A DNA stretch of 64,000 nt from NCBI RefSeq assembly GCF_032714615.1, contig NZ_JAWDKA010000010.1, positions 23,405-87,404 on the forward strand, written 5' to 3'. The stretch is from Methanorbis furvi (GTDB taxonomy: Archaea; Halobacteriota; Methanomicrobia; Methanomicrobiales; Methanocorpusculaceae). The number at the start of each line of letters is the position of its first letter. Within the stretch, counting starts at the first letter, position 1. A model generated the notes under the pieces. It did no database searches and was not told where the DNA came from. It saw only the letters and a list, made by a program, of their open reading frames with translations. Shown piece by piece: positions 1-9,532 of this stretch. Position numbers and translations under genes: made by a program.

Positions 1-693
1 GTTTACAAAATCTTCAATAGGGTTCTGTATATCTTTCTCAGTAATCGTTGTCGTGTACGAGACGTAGACATAATAGTATTTACCTGTTGTTTCATCGACA
101 AGAATATTGTTTTCAATATTCGTCCCCTTTGGGATCCAGTCGCTATTCTGTACTCTTGCTATAATATCTTGCCAAGAGACTGTTATTTCTGGATCAAGTA
201 CATACGGAAAATCAGGTTCCTCCTCTCCCCCGCTCTGCTGCTCCTTCCACTCGTCCGGCACCATATCTCCGATTGGCAGCACCGCCGCATTCGCTCCCAT
301 GTACAGCAGCGCAGGATAGTTTTTGCTGTCAAGCCCAACAATTGACAACACGCTCAGCTTTCCGTTCGGGACCTGAATCTTATCCCCTGTTTCCCATATT
401 TTATCATCAAGAGACCCCGCATAGGTATTTCCTCCCTTTACCAGCTGAACAGACATATTCTCTCTTGCAGCTGTATCATAAAACACCAAATTTCTCAGAG
501 GCAGTGCGTCCCCTCCTGCATGATACAAACTCTTCCCGTCAACCGACGTCTGAAACCGCACATCCGGTATCGTACCTGACGCATCCTCAAGTGTCGAAAG
601 CATCACAAGACCGATAACCGCTCCCGCCGTTACCACAAGGCCGATCAGAAGCGCAACCGCCACAACCGGAGAAACACCATCATCAGACTTCAT
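1..693 (-). CDS. Type IV pilin-like protein, 3' end cut by window edge
   Basis: The reading frame is open from the ATG at 693 to the window edge, giving at least 231 residues. The N-terminus (MKSDDGVSPVVAVALLIGLVV) has the short charged leader and hydrophobic helix of archaeal type IV pilin-like proteins (Pilin_N/DUF1628 type), which are normally cleaved before the hydrophobic stretch by a prepilin peptidase. Residues about 36-145 match closely the protein encoded at 13339-14295, sharing LYHAGGDALPLRNLVFYDT and MGANA..PIGDMVPDEW; the tail after that diverges. The ATG overlaps the stop of the upstream pilin gene by 11 nt, so it is the fourth gene of a coupled operon. A surface pilin or adhesin is inferred; the exact role is unknown. 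Confidence 0.8.
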   Translation of the reverse strand, partial: MKSDDGVSPVVAVALLIGLVVTAGAVIGLVMLSTLEDASGTIPDVRFQTSVDGKSLYHAGGDALPLRNLVFYDTAARENMSVQLVKGGNTYAGSLDDKIWETGDKIQVPNGKLSVLSIVGLDSKNYPALLYMGANAAVLPIGDMVPDEWKEQQSGGEEEPDFPYVLDPEITVSWQDIIARVQNSDWIPKGTNIENNILVDETTGKYYYVYVSYTTTITEKDIQNPIEDFVN

Positions 694-1555
694 AACGTTT
701 CACAAGTGATACATCATATGTCGCCTCGCGAATATAGACCTTCACCCATTCATCACTACCAGCTGTGATCGTCAGCGTCGCATATTCTCCTTCATTCTTT
801 GCCTCCACGTCAATGGTACAATTAGGGTAGTTCTTATAATAGCGCAACTGTGTTTCCATGAACTGAGCATACCATAGGTCTGTCTGCTCCTCATTCCCGC
901 CAGTAAACGAAATTGTCATCGTTCTGTTCTCTGCATTTGGTTGAATATCATTACGTTCAACAAATACACAATCAACCGGCACACCCCAGTTGCCGCTCAC
1001 TCCTGGCGTCCCTGTCAGATTCACCACAACCATATCCACCCTGACCGTCGTCCGTTCCTTCTCTGTTGTATCTGGATAAATCTCCAACAACCCGGGCGTC
1101 AGCCATACCGCTTTCCCATTATCACTCCGGAACACTCCTCCTCCCTCATATCCAATAACCGTCGTCCCCCGCGAACCGCCAATCTGTGCAAAAATTCGTT
1201 CAACCTCCTTTCCCTCTAAAGGAGGTTGCGGGATCTGCCCTTCACCTCCGCTCCACACCATATACAATTTTCCAACGTTTTTCTCAAATCCGATCGTTGT
1301 CCCGCTCATCCCGGAGCTCCCCGGCATCAGCATCGAAAATCGTGCGCCGGAAAGATTATTCACTCGCACCCTATCAGCTGACAGTTTCAGATCCAGAAAT
1401 GCATTTGACAGCTTAATCGCATGCGTACTCTCTGCCTCCTTAATCTCAGCCGGCAGACTGATCAGTGCCCAGATACCAATTCCAAGAGCAATCAGCATTA
1501 AAAGAATCACAAACCCGATTACAACCGTTGAGCCCGCATCAGAATTTTGCCTCAT
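683..1555 (-). CDS. Type IV pilin-like protein (290 aa)
   Basis: The protein has a short charged leader (MRQNSDAG) followed by a hydrophobic helix at about residues 9-33 and a long polar domain, the layout of archaeal pilin-like surface proteins. No catalytic motif is visible. It is third in a minus-strand operon: its start overlaps the preceding gene by 4 nt (ATGA type) and its stop overlaps the next start by 11 nt, so the four proteins are probably made together. It may be a minor pilin or pseudopilin. The C-terminal domain is not recognised. Confidence 0.75.
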   Translation of the reverse strand: MRQNSDAGSTVVIGFVILLMLIALGIGIWALISLPAEIKEAESTHAIKLSNAFLDLKLSADRVRVNNLSGARFSMLMPGSSGMSGTTIGFEKNVGKLYMVWSGGEGQIPQPPLEGKEVERIFAQIGGSRGTTVIGYEGGGVFRSDNGKAVWLTPGLLEIYPDTTEKERTTVRVDMVVVNLTGTPGVSGNWGVPVDCVFVERNDIQPNAENRTMTISFTGGNEEQTDLWYAQFMETQLRYYKNYPNCTIDVEAKNEGEYATLTITAGSDEWVKVYIREATYDVSLVKRYEV

Positions 1556-2184
1556 GGCCGCACTCCCATATTATACAGATAATTATTCGTCTCATTGCCA
1601 ACCAACCGGTACTCAATCACCGCACGACCATTGCCCGAAATCTCCGACTTCGTACCCTCAGGCACCAGAACCTTGTACTGATTCGATCCCGGAAGAACGT
1701 ACAAAAGATTTCCTGATGGTCCGTATGCCTTCACCGAATTATCATAGCCTGAATACTCCAGCGTCAGATCACTTGTGTACACATTCTTCCCTGAATAGCG
1801 TACAACAACCGGCCAGTAGTCTGCCACCCCGTCTACATGTACTAAAGGCCCCATACTCGTATTAGCTGTAACACTCAGCGTCCCTGAGGCCTTTGTCAAA
1901 GGAAACGATAATATCTCAAGCCCGCTCTCCGACACATCCGGCCCGAGCATAAACACACTCTCCCGCACAACCCCGGTAGAGTTTGCAATCCACACATTCT
2001 CTACACCCGACTTAAAATCGGAAAACTGCATCTGAATGTTTGCCGTATGAATCTCCTCCATCCGCTCGCCTCCTGCCGGAACCGCATACAGTGTCCAGAT
2101 GGTGAACGCTAAGATCAGCATCGCAAGAATCAGCACAAAACTGATCACCTCCGATATTCCCTCGTCAGGTTTTCTCATTGCCAT
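1552..2184 (-). CDS. Type IV pilin-like protein (210 aa)
   Basis: The N-terminus MAMRKPDEGISEVISFVLIL is a class III-like leader (charged residues, then a Gly before the hydrophobic helix at about 10-33). The remainder is a beta-rich extracellular-type domain with no recognised signature. The start overlaps the stop of the upstream gene by 10 nt and the stop overlaps the next start by 4 nt, which indicates translational coupling. No motor ATPase or membrane platform gene is visible beside it, so assembly must use a machine encoded elsewhere (inference). Confidence 0.75.
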   Translation of the reverse strand: MAMRKPDEGISEVISFVLILAMLILAFTIWTLYAVPAGGERMEEIHTANIQMQFSDFKSGVENVWIANSTGVVRESVFMLGPDVSESGLEILSFPLTKASGTLSVTANTSMGPLVHVDGVADYWPVVVRYSGKNVYTSDLTLEYSGYDNSVKAYGPSGNLLYVLPGSNQYKVLVPEGTKSEISGNGRAVIEYRLVGNETNNYLYNMGVRP

Positions 2185-2987
2185 GGTACTGCTCCCTGAA
2201 CTTTCATTGCATAATCTACCGACAAAACCTTGACTTTTCCATCGTACTTGAATTCCCCATCGCTACCCTGGGGGTCGAAATTTCTCAGCACATTCTCCCA
2301 GGCTTTTCTCACCTGCTCATTCGATGAAGAGACCTTTATCATGACCGGGCTTCCTATACTTCCAGAGAACTCTTTCGTACTCTGAACACCCACCGTATAG
2401 TTTACCACCCCAAAACTGTTTCCCAGCACACTTGTCTCACCCAGTGTCTGTCTCGGCAGAACAATAAACAGCGTGCCGTCACTTCCCTTTCCCACACTTG
2501 GAGCAAGCAGCATTGACTGATACGTCTGTGTTCCTGTAAACACTGCGCCTGCATCATACATCACCACAGAATTTTCAGTATAATGATTTGACGTTGCATA
2601 AGTCAGCCGCAGGAAGTTATCGTATGTAGTATTATCCTCGCCAATCGTTATATTCAGATCCGAGACCCCCGCAGTCAGCGTCGCTGAACCAATTGTTGGT
2701 TTGAACGCCGGCAGCATCGAAATCATTCCCTCTTTTGGTGTCGAAAGCTGGATCAAAACACTCCGCGTCACATTCTTCAGTCTCGCATCCTCCCACAAAA
2801 GATCCATATCATACTTCAGATTCGAAATATCCTGCACCGCGCCAAGCGCCAGTTCATTCTCCAGCTCCGCTCCATTCATTGGAGGAATAGTGAGAGCCAT
2901 AATAAACAGAACTATGACCACGAGTCCCATAATCAGCACGAACCCGATGATCTCCGTAACTCCATCATCTGACGCTGGCCGGATCAT
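2175..2987 (-). CDS. Type IV pilin-like protein, first gene of pilin operon (270 aa)
   Basis: The ATG at 2987 is preferred: it gives a normal pilin leader (MIRPASDDGVTEIIGFVLIMG) and lies 14 nt downstream of a GGAGGT Shine-Dalgarno at about 3002-3007. A longer in-frame extension to 3146 would put a basic, unrelated 53-residue tail in front of the leader and is rejected. Residues about 10-35 form the hydrophobic helix and the rest is a polar surface domain. The gene heads the minus-strand operon of four pilin-like genes. A perfect 16-bp palindrome fills the gap between the ribosome-binding site and the start codon, which suggests translational or transcriptional control. Confidence 0.75.
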   Translation of the reverse strand: MIRPASDDGVTEIIGFVLIMGLVVIVLFIMALTIPPMNGAELENELALGAVQDISNLKYDMDLLWEDARLKNVTRSVLIQLSTPKEGMISMLPAFKPTIGSATLTAGVSDLNITIGEDNTTYDNFLRLTYATSNHYTENSVVMYDAGAVFTGTQTYQSMLLAPSVGKGSDGTLFIVLPRQTLGETSVLGNSFGVVNYTVGVQSTKEFSGSIGSPVMIKVSSSNEQVRKAWENVLRNFDPQGSDGEFKYDGKVKVLSVDYAMKVQGAVPWQ

Positions 2988-3002
2988 ACTACTATAGTAG
3001 TA
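2987..3002. promoter_or_regulatory. 16-bp perfect palindrome between ribosome-binding site and start
   Basis: TACTACTATAGTAGTA equals its own reverse complement and sits exactly between the GGAGGT site and the ATG of the first pilin gene, including the A of the start codon. It could be a repressor operator or an RNA hairpin hiding the start codon. Confidence 0.5.
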
Positions 3003-3202
3003 CCTCCTTTGAAAGCATATAGATTTGTGACGAGGGATGATAAGTGAAAAAATTTCCCAGCCAAAATACTGATCACTTTTTTTTCTCAGATATAATTGTC
3101 CTCGTAAAACCACTTGCGCTCTCCCCCTCCTCCCCTCCCTCCGCACAAAGCAGAATGGTTTTCTTCATAACCTCTTACCCTGTTGCCGGAACCAAAGAAC
3201 GT

Positions 3203-3212
3203 AAGTATAAAC
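3203..3212 (+). promoter_or_regulatory. TATA box for ATP synthase operon
   Basis: AAGTATAAAC lies about 50 nt upstream of the first ATP synthase gene, so transcription would start near 3230 and leave a short leader carrying the AGGAGGG ribosome-binding site at about 3246-3252. Confidence 0.55.
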
Positions 3213-3256
3213 ACTAATGCTCACCTAATATTATGTTGCCGTGAGAGGAGGGTTGG

Positions 3257-3586
3257 ATGAAAACTGAGGTTTTAAAAAGCATCAAAGAAACCGAAGCCCA
3301 ATGTAAATCCATGATCACTGCAGCCCAGGCCGAACGTGAGCAAATTCTTGCAAACGCCCGACTTGAAGCTGACAACCTGATTGCCAAGGCAACTAATGTT
3401 GCCGAGGATTACAAAAAGCAGCGTCTTTCAGATGCACGAAATGTTGCAGCAGCAAAGCATGCCGCAATCGTGGAACAGGGCAAAACAGATGCCGAAACCA
3501 CGATTGCCGCCGGAAGTAAAAAACTCCCGCAGGCATCCTCGTTGTTTGTAGAACGGTTTAAGGAGAAACTGCATGTTTCAGCCTAA
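3257..3586 (+). CDS. ahaH: A-type ATP synthase subunit H
   Basis: The protein is 109 aa and almost entirely charged alpha-helix with a heptad-like pattern, as expected for subunit H, which forms the peripheral stalk with subunit E and links A1 to the membrane subunit I. The assignment rests on this composition plus its position as first gene of a canonical H-I-K-E-C-F-A-B-D operon. A strong AGGAGGG site lies 4-5 nt before the ATG. The 3' end overlaps ahaI by 14 nt, which suggests translational coupling. Confidence 0.85.
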   Translation: MKTEVLKSIKETEAQCKSMITAAQAEREQILANARLEADNLIAKATNVAEDYKKQRLSDARNVAAAKHAAIVEQGKTDAETTIAAGSKKLPQASSLFVERFKEKLHVSA

Positions 3587-5576
3587 ATCGATGACGCATC
3601 TGCTCATTGCAGCGCCAAAAGGGCAGATGACGTCAGTTGTGACTGAACTATACCGTCACCGAGTCTTCCACATAACCGATTTTGTAGATCAGGGGAAGGA
3701 AGGTTACGAAGGTGTACGCATAGGCACCCCTCTTGAGGGGGCCGGCGACCTTTCCACCAACCTGCTGAAAATTCGTTCTCTCGAGAACGTCTTTCAGACA
3801 AGCCCCGAAACGCTTTTCGACGTTCCCAAACGTCCTGTAGAATCGATCCGACAAGCAATTGAGCGTGAACTTCCTGCAATCGAAGCAGAAGTAAACGATC
3901 TCACGGTAAAACGATCGACCGCAGAGTCACGTATTCGGGAATGCGAACAGCGCATAGCAGAACTCAGACCTTTTGCACTCGTACCGCTTGAGATGGATCT
4001 CTACCGCGGTTACGACAGCATCACTGCAATCGCCGGCACAATCGGAAATGATGTTACCATCGACGTCCCGCATGAAAAATACTATGCGGCACGCAAAGAT
4101 GGAAACTTCATCGTCGTATTCGTCGAAAAGCAGCATGTTGTAGAGGTCGAACGCACACTTTCCGACGCAGACTTCCAGTCCGTTACCATACCAAACGAAA
4201 CCGGAAGCGTCCAGGCCGCAGTTGACAAGTACACTGCCGACCAGACCCAGGCAAAAGCCGCGTTCACCGAAGCAAACGGAAAAATTTCCGAGCTCAAAGC
4301 AAAATACGCCGACTTACTCGCCGCATGCGACGAAGTACTGTCCGGTGATGTGGAACGTGCCGAAGCCCCGTTGCGGTTTGCGACCACTGAGGAAGCATTC
4401 GTCATCGACGGATGGGTCCCCGCTGATCACATCGAACCGATCACCGCAGGCTTAACCCAGGCAACCGGCGGCAGCGTATACGTAACGGTTGACGACGGTG
4501 ACGTCGATGCAACCGCAATACCGGTGGAGTATAACAACCCATCGTTCGCAAAGCCCACTGAACTTTTCATGGACGTCTATGCACGTCCAAGATACAATGA
4601 AATTGACCCGACCTTAATTCTCGCCATCATGTTTCCGATCTTCTTCGGTCTCATCGTTGGTGATGTGGGATACGGTATCATCTTTTTAATCCTTGCACTG
4701 CTCGTTCGAAAGATGGCAATGTTCAAAGGAGAAGGCGGTAAAAACCTTATCAAAATTCTCGTCGGAGCAAGTATCTCAACAATATTCTTCGGAATACTCT
4801 ATAGTGAATGCTTAGGATATGCCCTGCCGTGGCATGCCGTCATGTTCCAGCGCCATCTGGCGATCGGAGCCGACGCCGCTCACGCAACCGGCCCTGACGC
4901 AATCCCTCTGCTGATTATGTCCGTATGGTTTGGTATCATCTACATCACCGTCGGCCGTATCTTCGGAATGATTAACCACTATAGAATGGACCATGCAGGA
5001 AAACACCGAACAAAAGCAATCATCGGACAGTTTGGATGGATCGCTATCCTCTGGGGTCTTTTAATCCTCGTCTGGTCGTTCTTCTCGATCGAACAGATGT
5101 TTGGAATCTCGGGCATGATGCCTGACTTTACGAACTCCCCAGTGATCGTCCCCGGCCTTACCGTGAGCGCACTTGCCGGACTTATTCTGCTCGTACTCGG
5201 ATGCATATTCCTTGCACAGGAAAATGTGCTCGACTTAATGGAAATCCCGACAATCATCTCGCACGTACTTTCCTTCTGCCGTATCGCCGCAGTTGGTCTG
5301 TCGTCGGTTGCAATCGCAATGGTCGTCAACTACCTTTCCTTTGGTATGTTCATTGACCCGGCTCTTGCAAACCTCGATGCAGTCGGTGTAATAATGATTA
5401 TTGTTGGTGTCCTCATATTCATATGCGGTCACGCCCTCAACGTAGGTCTCGGTCTCCTTGGTGGAGGTCTCCACTCGATTCGTCTTCACTACGTTGAATT
5501 CTTCACCAAATTCTACGTTGGTGGAGGTATCAAGTACAATCCGTTTGGACTTAAACGCAAATTCTCAGAGGAGTAA
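3573..5576 (+). CDS. ahaI: A-type ATP synthase subunit I (membrane stator)
   Basis: The 667-aa protein is the archaeal homologue of V-ATPase subunit a. The first ~320 residues are a soluble, coiled-coil-rich domain that anchors the peripheral stalks. The second half holds about seven to eight membrane segments, beginning at ILAIMFPIFFGLIVGDVGYG and ending in the HSIRLHYVEFFTKFY region typical of the family, which carries the ion half-channels. AAGGAG lies 7 nt before the chosen ATG, inside the end of ahaH. The length is normal for the family. Confidence 0.96.
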   Translation: MFQPKSMTHLLIAAPKGQMTSVVTELYRHRVFHITDFVDQGKEGYEGVRIGTPLEGAGDLSTNLLKIRSLENVFQTSPETLFDVPKRPVESIRQAIERELPAIEAEVNDLTVKRSTAESRIRECEQRIAELRPFALVPLEMDLYRGYDSITAIAGTIGNDVTIDVPHEKYYAARKDGNFIVVFVEKQHVVEVERTLSDADFQSVTIPNETGSVQAAVDKYTADQTQAKAAFTEANGKISELKAKYADLLAACDEVLSGDVERAEAPLRFATTEEAFVIDGWVPADHIEPITAGLTQATGGSVYVTVDDGDVDATAIPVEYNNPSFAKPTELFMDVYARPRYNEIDPTLILAIMFPIFFGLIVGDVGYGIIFLILALLVRKMAMFKGEGGKNLIKILVGASISTIFFGILYSECLGYALPWHAVMFQRHLAIGADAAHATGPDAIPLLIMSVWFGIIYITVGRIFGMINHYRMDHAGKHRTKAIIGQFGWIAILWGLLILVWSFFSIEQMFGISGMMPDFTNSPVIVPGLTVSALAGLILLVLGCIFLAQENVLDLMEIPTIISHVLSFCRIAAVGLSSVAIAMVVNYLSFGMFIDPALANLDAVGVIMIIVGVLIFICGHALNVGLGLLGGGLHSIRLHYVEFFTKFYVGGGIKYNPFGLKRKFSEE

Positions 5577-5581
5577 AAACT

Positions 5582-5830
5582 ATGGCAATTGAAACTATGA
5601 CAGTTGAAGCAGCACAGGCAATGGCAGTCGGATACAAAGCAATCGGTGCAGGTCTCGCAGTAGGTCTCGCCGGTGTCGGAACCGGTCTCGGTGAAATGGG
5701 TATCGGAGCAGCCGCAGTCGGAGCAACCGCAGAAGACCGCGACATGTTCGGTCTCGCACTTCTCTTCACTGTGCTTCCGGAAACCATCGTCATCTTCGGT
5801 CTTGTGATTGCACTGCTGCTGCTCTTCTAA
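5582..5830 (+). CDS. ahaK: A-type ATP synthase subunit K (rotor c-subunit)
   Basis: The 82-aa proteolipid has two membrane helices forming one hairpin. The second helix contains FTVLPETIVIFGLVIALL, in which the Glu is the ion-binding carboxylate of the rotor ring. The first helix is Gly/Ala rich (AIGAGLAVGLAGVGTGLGEMG). It has the single-hairpin length rather than the doubled form found in some methanogens. It sits 5 nt after ahaI with GAGGAG straddling that stop codon. Whether the coupling ion is sodium or proton cannot be decided here. Confidence 0.96.
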   Translation: MAIETMTVEAAQAMAVGYKAIGAGLAVGLAGVGTGLGEMGIGAAAVGATAEDRDMFGLALLFTVLPETIVIFGLVIALLLLF

Positions 5831-5847
5831 GCGGAGACTTGCAAATC

Positions 5848-6426
5848 ATGGGACTTGAGGTTGTAGTTGACGAAATCAAGGCAAAGGGTACCCGCGAGGC
5901 AGCCCGGATTAAATCCGAAGCTGAAGCTGAAGCAAAGACTATTGTTGCAGACGCAACCAAACGTGCAGAGGAAATCCGTCTCGCTGCAGAAGCAGACGCT
6001 GTCCTTCAGTCTGACCGCATTATGATCCGTGAGGTCGCTGCGGCAAATCTGGTCGTAAAACGCGACCAGCTCAATGCACAAAAGGAGCTGCTCGACAAAG
6101 TCTACAGTGAAGCATCCGGCGAAATCGCAAACCTTCCGGCAGACGTTCACGCAAAAGCCGTACGCTCCCTTCTCAAAGAAGCTGTAAAGCAGATCAAAGA
6201 AGGTGTCGTACTTGCAAACGAACGTGACGAAGCTGCGGTAAAAGCAGCACTGTCAGAGCTGAAAACCCTTTCCGGATTTACGTTTGGAGGAATCACCGAC
6301 ATCGACGGCGGTGTCGTAGTACAGAGTGCCGATGGCCAGTTAACGCTTGACCTCTCGTATCAGACCTTTATGGCTGAGGTATGGGAGTCAAGTCTCAAGG
6401 ACGCATCGGAGATCTTGTTTGGATGA
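5848..6426 (+). CDS. ahaE: A-type ATP synthase subunit E (peripheral stalk)
   Basis: The ATG at 5848 is preferred over an in-frame TTG at 5839 because GGAG at about 5833 is 11 nt upstream of the ATG but only 2-3 nt from the TTG. The resulting 192-aa protein has a long Ala/Glu/Lys-rich N-terminal helix (residues ~1-100) and a globular C-terminal domain, as in V/A-type subunit E, which pairs with H in the peripheral stalk. Its place between K and C is canonical. Confidence 0.93.
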   Translation: MGLEVVVDEIKAKGTREAARIKSEAEAEAKTIVADATKRAEEIRLAAEADAVLQSDRIMIREVAAANLVVKRDQLNAQKELLDKVYSEASGEIANLPADVHAKAVRSLLKEAVKQIKEGVVLANERDEAAVKAALSELKTLSGFTFGGITDIDGGVVVQSADGQLTLDLSYQTFMAEVWESSLKDASEILFG

Positions 6427-6434
6427 GGTAAATA

Positions 6435-7493
6435 ATGACTGAGGTAATGAGCGGTCCGGCTCCATATATCTATGTTTCAACCCGTATGCGGGTGCGCAAA
6501 GCGAAGCTCATCCAGCGAGAAGAGTATCTCCGCATGTTGAACATGGGCCTCCCCGAGTTCACCAGAACAATCGAGGAGATGGAGTACAAACGCGAAGTCG
6601 ATGAACTCTCCGCATCATTTGGTGGTGTGGATCTCATTGAAAACGCCCTGTCCTGGAACCTTGCAAAGGAGTATCAGCGTATTATCGCTCTTGCTCCGGG
6701 CGAGATGAAAGGATTTACCCGTGATTACCTGCACAAATGGGATATTCAAAACATTTTGACTATCCTTCGTGGAAAAGTCCAGGGTCTTTCCGAAGGAAAG
6801 ATCCGGGCAGTACTTGTACCGGCCGGCGAGCTTGACGCTGCCGTGCTTGATCGCCTGCTTACGGAATCGTCAGTTGAAAGAATTATTGAAACTCTGCCGC
6901 AGAAGCAGATGGCAGCAATTCTTTCCGCAGGACTTTCCGAAGCACTTGAGACCCATTCGTTTGGAAAACTCGAGAACGAACTCTACAAGTACTACTATGC
7001 GACGCTGATCAAAGCAGCACGCGGCGGCATGAAAGGCGGATTACCGTTCTTCAAGTACGTCGTGTTTGAGATCGACATCAAAAACATCACCAATCTCTTC
7101 CGTATCCGGGCTCAGGGCAAACCTGATGTAAATACTTCGGATATCTGGGTTGAGGGAGGGTCGTACCATGCCGAGGAACTCGAGCGTCTCTGCTCGGTTG
7201 CCGGTCTAGACGAGGTTGTCGACACACTCAAAAAGAAAGTCAAGTCGCCCGTTCTCATCGAGGCACTCGAATCACTGAGAGAGAAGAAACCGATCTATGC
7301 AATTGAAGGCATGCTGATCACAGCCCAGCTGAATCAGATGGACAATGTCTCAAAGCGCAACCCGTTCTCGATCTCTCCGCTTCTGGTGTACCTCGAACGA
7401 AAGAAGTATGAAGTTGCCAACCTCCGTGCACTCGCCCGCGGCAAAGAAGCAGGCTTAGCATCCGAGGTTCTGGAAAAGTATCTGGTGATGTAA
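6435..7493 (+). CDS. ahaC: A-type ATP synthase subunit C (central stalk adaptor)
   Basis: The 352-aa protein is all-helical with repeated three-part helical domains and phrases such as [16 protein letters not shown] and [22 protein letters not shown] that are typical of V/A-ATPase subunit C/d. It couples the rotor ring to the central stalk. GAGGT lies 8-9 nt before the ATG. The stop overlaps the ahaF start by 1 nt. Confidence 0.95.
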   Translation: MTEVMSGPAPYIYVSTRMRVRKAKLIQREEYLRMLNMGLPEFTRTIEEMEYKREVDELSASFGGVDLIENALSWNLAKEYQRIIALAPGEMKGFTRDYLHKWDIQNILTILRGKVQGLSEGKIRAVLVPAGELDAAVLDRLLTESSVERIIETLPQKQMAAILSAGLSEALETHSFGKLENELYKYYYATLIKAARGGMKGGLPFFKYVVFEIDIKNITNLFRIRAQGKPDVNTSDIWVEGGSYHAEELERLCSVAGLDEVVDTLKKKVKSPVLIEALESLREKKPIYAIEGMLITAQLNQMDNVSKRNPFSISPLLVYLERKKYEVANLRALARGKEAGLASEVLEKYLVM

Positions 7494-7795
7494 TGGAAAT
7501 CGCAGTTATTGGAAACAAGGAGTTCGTTATCGGATTCCAACTTGCAGGAGTACGCAAAACGTACTCTGCAGAAACTCCGGACAAACTGACCGAGACCATC
7601 ACCCGTGTCTTGAACGATCCCGAAGTTGGCATTCTCGTTCTTCAGAGCGCAGACCTTGAGCAGATCCCGCGTCGTCTGCAGGTAGTCATTGAAAACTCCG
7701 TCAAACCCACCATTGTAACCATTGGCGGGCAGGAGGCAGGTCTCTCCCTGAGAGAGCGTATTAAGCGTTCGGTGGGTGTTGATTTGTGGAAGTAA
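7493..7795 (+). CDS. ahaF: A-type ATP synthase subunit F
   Basis: The 100-aa protein has the alternating beta/alpha layout of V/A-ATPase subunit F, starting [20 protein letters not shown] and containing [16 protein letters not shown]. It binds subunit D in the central rotor and affects catalytic activity. It is tightly packed: its ATG overlaps the ahaC stop and its end overlaps the ahaA start by 10 nt. Confidence 0.95.
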   Translation: MEIAVIGNKEFVIGFQLAGVRKTYSAETPDKLTETITRVLNDPEVGILVLQSADLEQIPRRLQVVIENSVKPTIVTIGGQEAGLSLRERIKRSVGVDLWK

Positions 7796-9531
7796 GTAAT
7801 AAGCCAGGAATACTCAAACGCATTGCAGGACCTGTGGTCACTGCAGTCGACCTTGACGCCCACATGTACGATGTGGTCAAGGTCGGCAATGAGGAGCTGA
7901 TGGGTGAGGTCATTAAGATCGATGGCGATGATATCGTCATTCAGGTCTATGAATCCACCACGGGCATCCGCCCGGGAGAACCCGTCATAAACACCGGACT
8001 TTCGCTCGCAGTCGAGCTGGGTCCGGGACTGCTGACCAGTATCTACGACGGTATCCAGCGTCCGCTTGAAGTCCTCATCGAAAAGATGGGCAACTTCATT
8101 GCACGCGGAGTTACCGCACCGGGACTTGACCACGAGAAAAAGTGGGATTTCAAGCCGGTCGTAAGTGCAGGCGCAACCGTAAAACCCGGACAGGTCATCG
8201 GTGAAGTGCAGGAAACCCGCAGTATCGTACACAAGGTCATGATCCCGCCGAACGCAAAAGGCGGCGTTGTCAAGACCATCAAGTCCGGTAACTTCACGGT
8301 TGACGACATCATCATCGAACTTGACTCAGGCGAAGCATTCCCTATGATGCAGCGCTGGCCGGTTCGTCTTCCGCGTCCGTACGTGGAGAAGCACACCCCG
8401 AACATTCCGCTGCTGACCGGTCAGAGAATCCTTGATGGTCTCTTCCCGATCGCAAAAGGAGGAACTGCAGCAATTCCGGGACCGTTCGGATCCGGAAAGA
8501 CCGTTACCCAGCAGCAGCTGGCAAAGTGGTCTGATGCAGAGATCGTGGTCTACATCGGCTGCGGAGAACGCGGCAATGAAATGACTGAAGTTCTTACCGA
8601 GTTCCCGGAACTTACTGACCCGAAGACCGGAAACTCTCTGATGGAGAGAACAATTCTCATCGCAAACACTTCCAACATGCCTGTGGCAGCCCGTGAAGCA
8701 TCTGTGTACACCGGTATTACTCTTGCAGAGTACTTCCGTGACATGGGCTACGACGTTGCACTCATGGCAGACTCCACCTCCCGGTGGGCAGAAGCAATGC
8801 GTGAAATCTGTTCCCGTCTTGAAGAGATGCCCGGTGAAGAAGGTTATCCCGCATACCTGTCCTCCAGACTCTCCGAGTTCTACGAGCGTGCAGGACTTGT
8901 CCAGCCTCTCGCAGGCGGCAGCGGCTCTGTTTCCGTTATCGGTGCAGTTTCCCCTGCCGGTGGTGACTTCTCCGAACCGGTTACGCAGAACACGCTCCGT
9001 ATCGTGAAAGTCTTCTGGGCACTGGATGCAAACCTTTCCCGCAGACGCCACTTCCCGGCAATCAACTGGCTGCAGTCCTACTCACTGTACATGGCTCAGC
9101 TGAATGATTACTATGACGAGAAAGTCTCGCCAGAGTGGAACAAGCTTCGCAGCTGGTTCATGGAAGTCCTGCAGAAGGAAGCTGAACTTCAGGAGATCGT
9201 TCAGCTGGTCGGTTCCGACGCACTGCCGGAAGCCGAGCAGATCACGATCGAAGTTGCACGTATGATCCGTGAACTGTTCCTGCAGCAGAACGGTTTCGAC
9301 CCGGTCGACACCTACTGCAGTCTGGAGAAACAGCTTGACATGTTCAAGATGATCAAAGGCTTTGCAGACCTTGCATACGCCGCACAGGCAGCAGGAGTTC
9401 CGCCGTCCCAGATTCTTTCCATCAAGGCAAAGAACGAGATGCCGCAGATCAAGTTCACCAAGGACTACAAGCCTGTTCTTGCCAAGATCTACTCTGAGAT
9501 GGACGCTGAATTCAAAGTACTGAGGGCATAA
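7786..9531 (+). CDS. ahaA: A-type ATP synthase catalytic subunit A
   Basis: The 581-aa catalytic subunit has the Walker A loop GPFGSGKT at residues 232-239, the family-specific non-homologous insert at about residues 115-185, and catalytic-site motifs GCGERGNEM and [13 protein letters not shown]. Three copies alternate with subunit B in the A1 head. The start is GTG at 7786, inside the end of ahaF. No intein is present, unlike some archaeal and yeast homologues. Confidence 0.98.
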   Translation: MEVSNKPGILKRIAGPVVTAVDLDAHMYDVVKVGNEELMGEVIKIDGDDIVIQVYESTTGIRPGEPVINTGLSLAVELGPGLLTSIYDGIQRPLEVLIEKMGNFIARGVTAPGLDHEKKWDFKPVVSAGATVKPGQVIGEVQETRSIVHKVMIPPNAKGGVVKTIKSGNFTVDDIIIELDSGEAFPMMQRWPVRLPRPYVEKHTPNIPLLTGQRILDGLFPIAKGGTAAIPGPFGSGKTVTQQQLAKWSDAEIVVYIGCGERGNEMTEVLTEFPELTDPKTGNSLMERTILIANTSNMPVAAREASVYTGITLAEYFRDMGYDVALMADSTSRWAEAMREICSRLEEMPGEEGYPAYLSSRLSEFYERAGLVQPLAGGSGSVSVIGAVSPAGGDFSEPVTQNTLRIVKVFWALDANLSRRRHFPAINWLQSYSLYMAQLNDYYDEKVSPEWNKLRSWFMEVLQKEAELQEIVQLVGSDALPEAEQITIEVARMIRELFLQQNGFDPVDTYCSLEKQLDMFKMIKGFADLAYAAQAAGVPPSQILSIKAKNEMPQIKFTKDYKPVLAKIYSEMDAEFKVLRA

Positions 9532-9532
9532 A

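Noticed and set aside
3147..3256. Upstream extension of the first pilin gene to 3146
   Set aside because: It would place 53 basic residues before a normal pilin leader and span the ribosome-binding site and palindrome.
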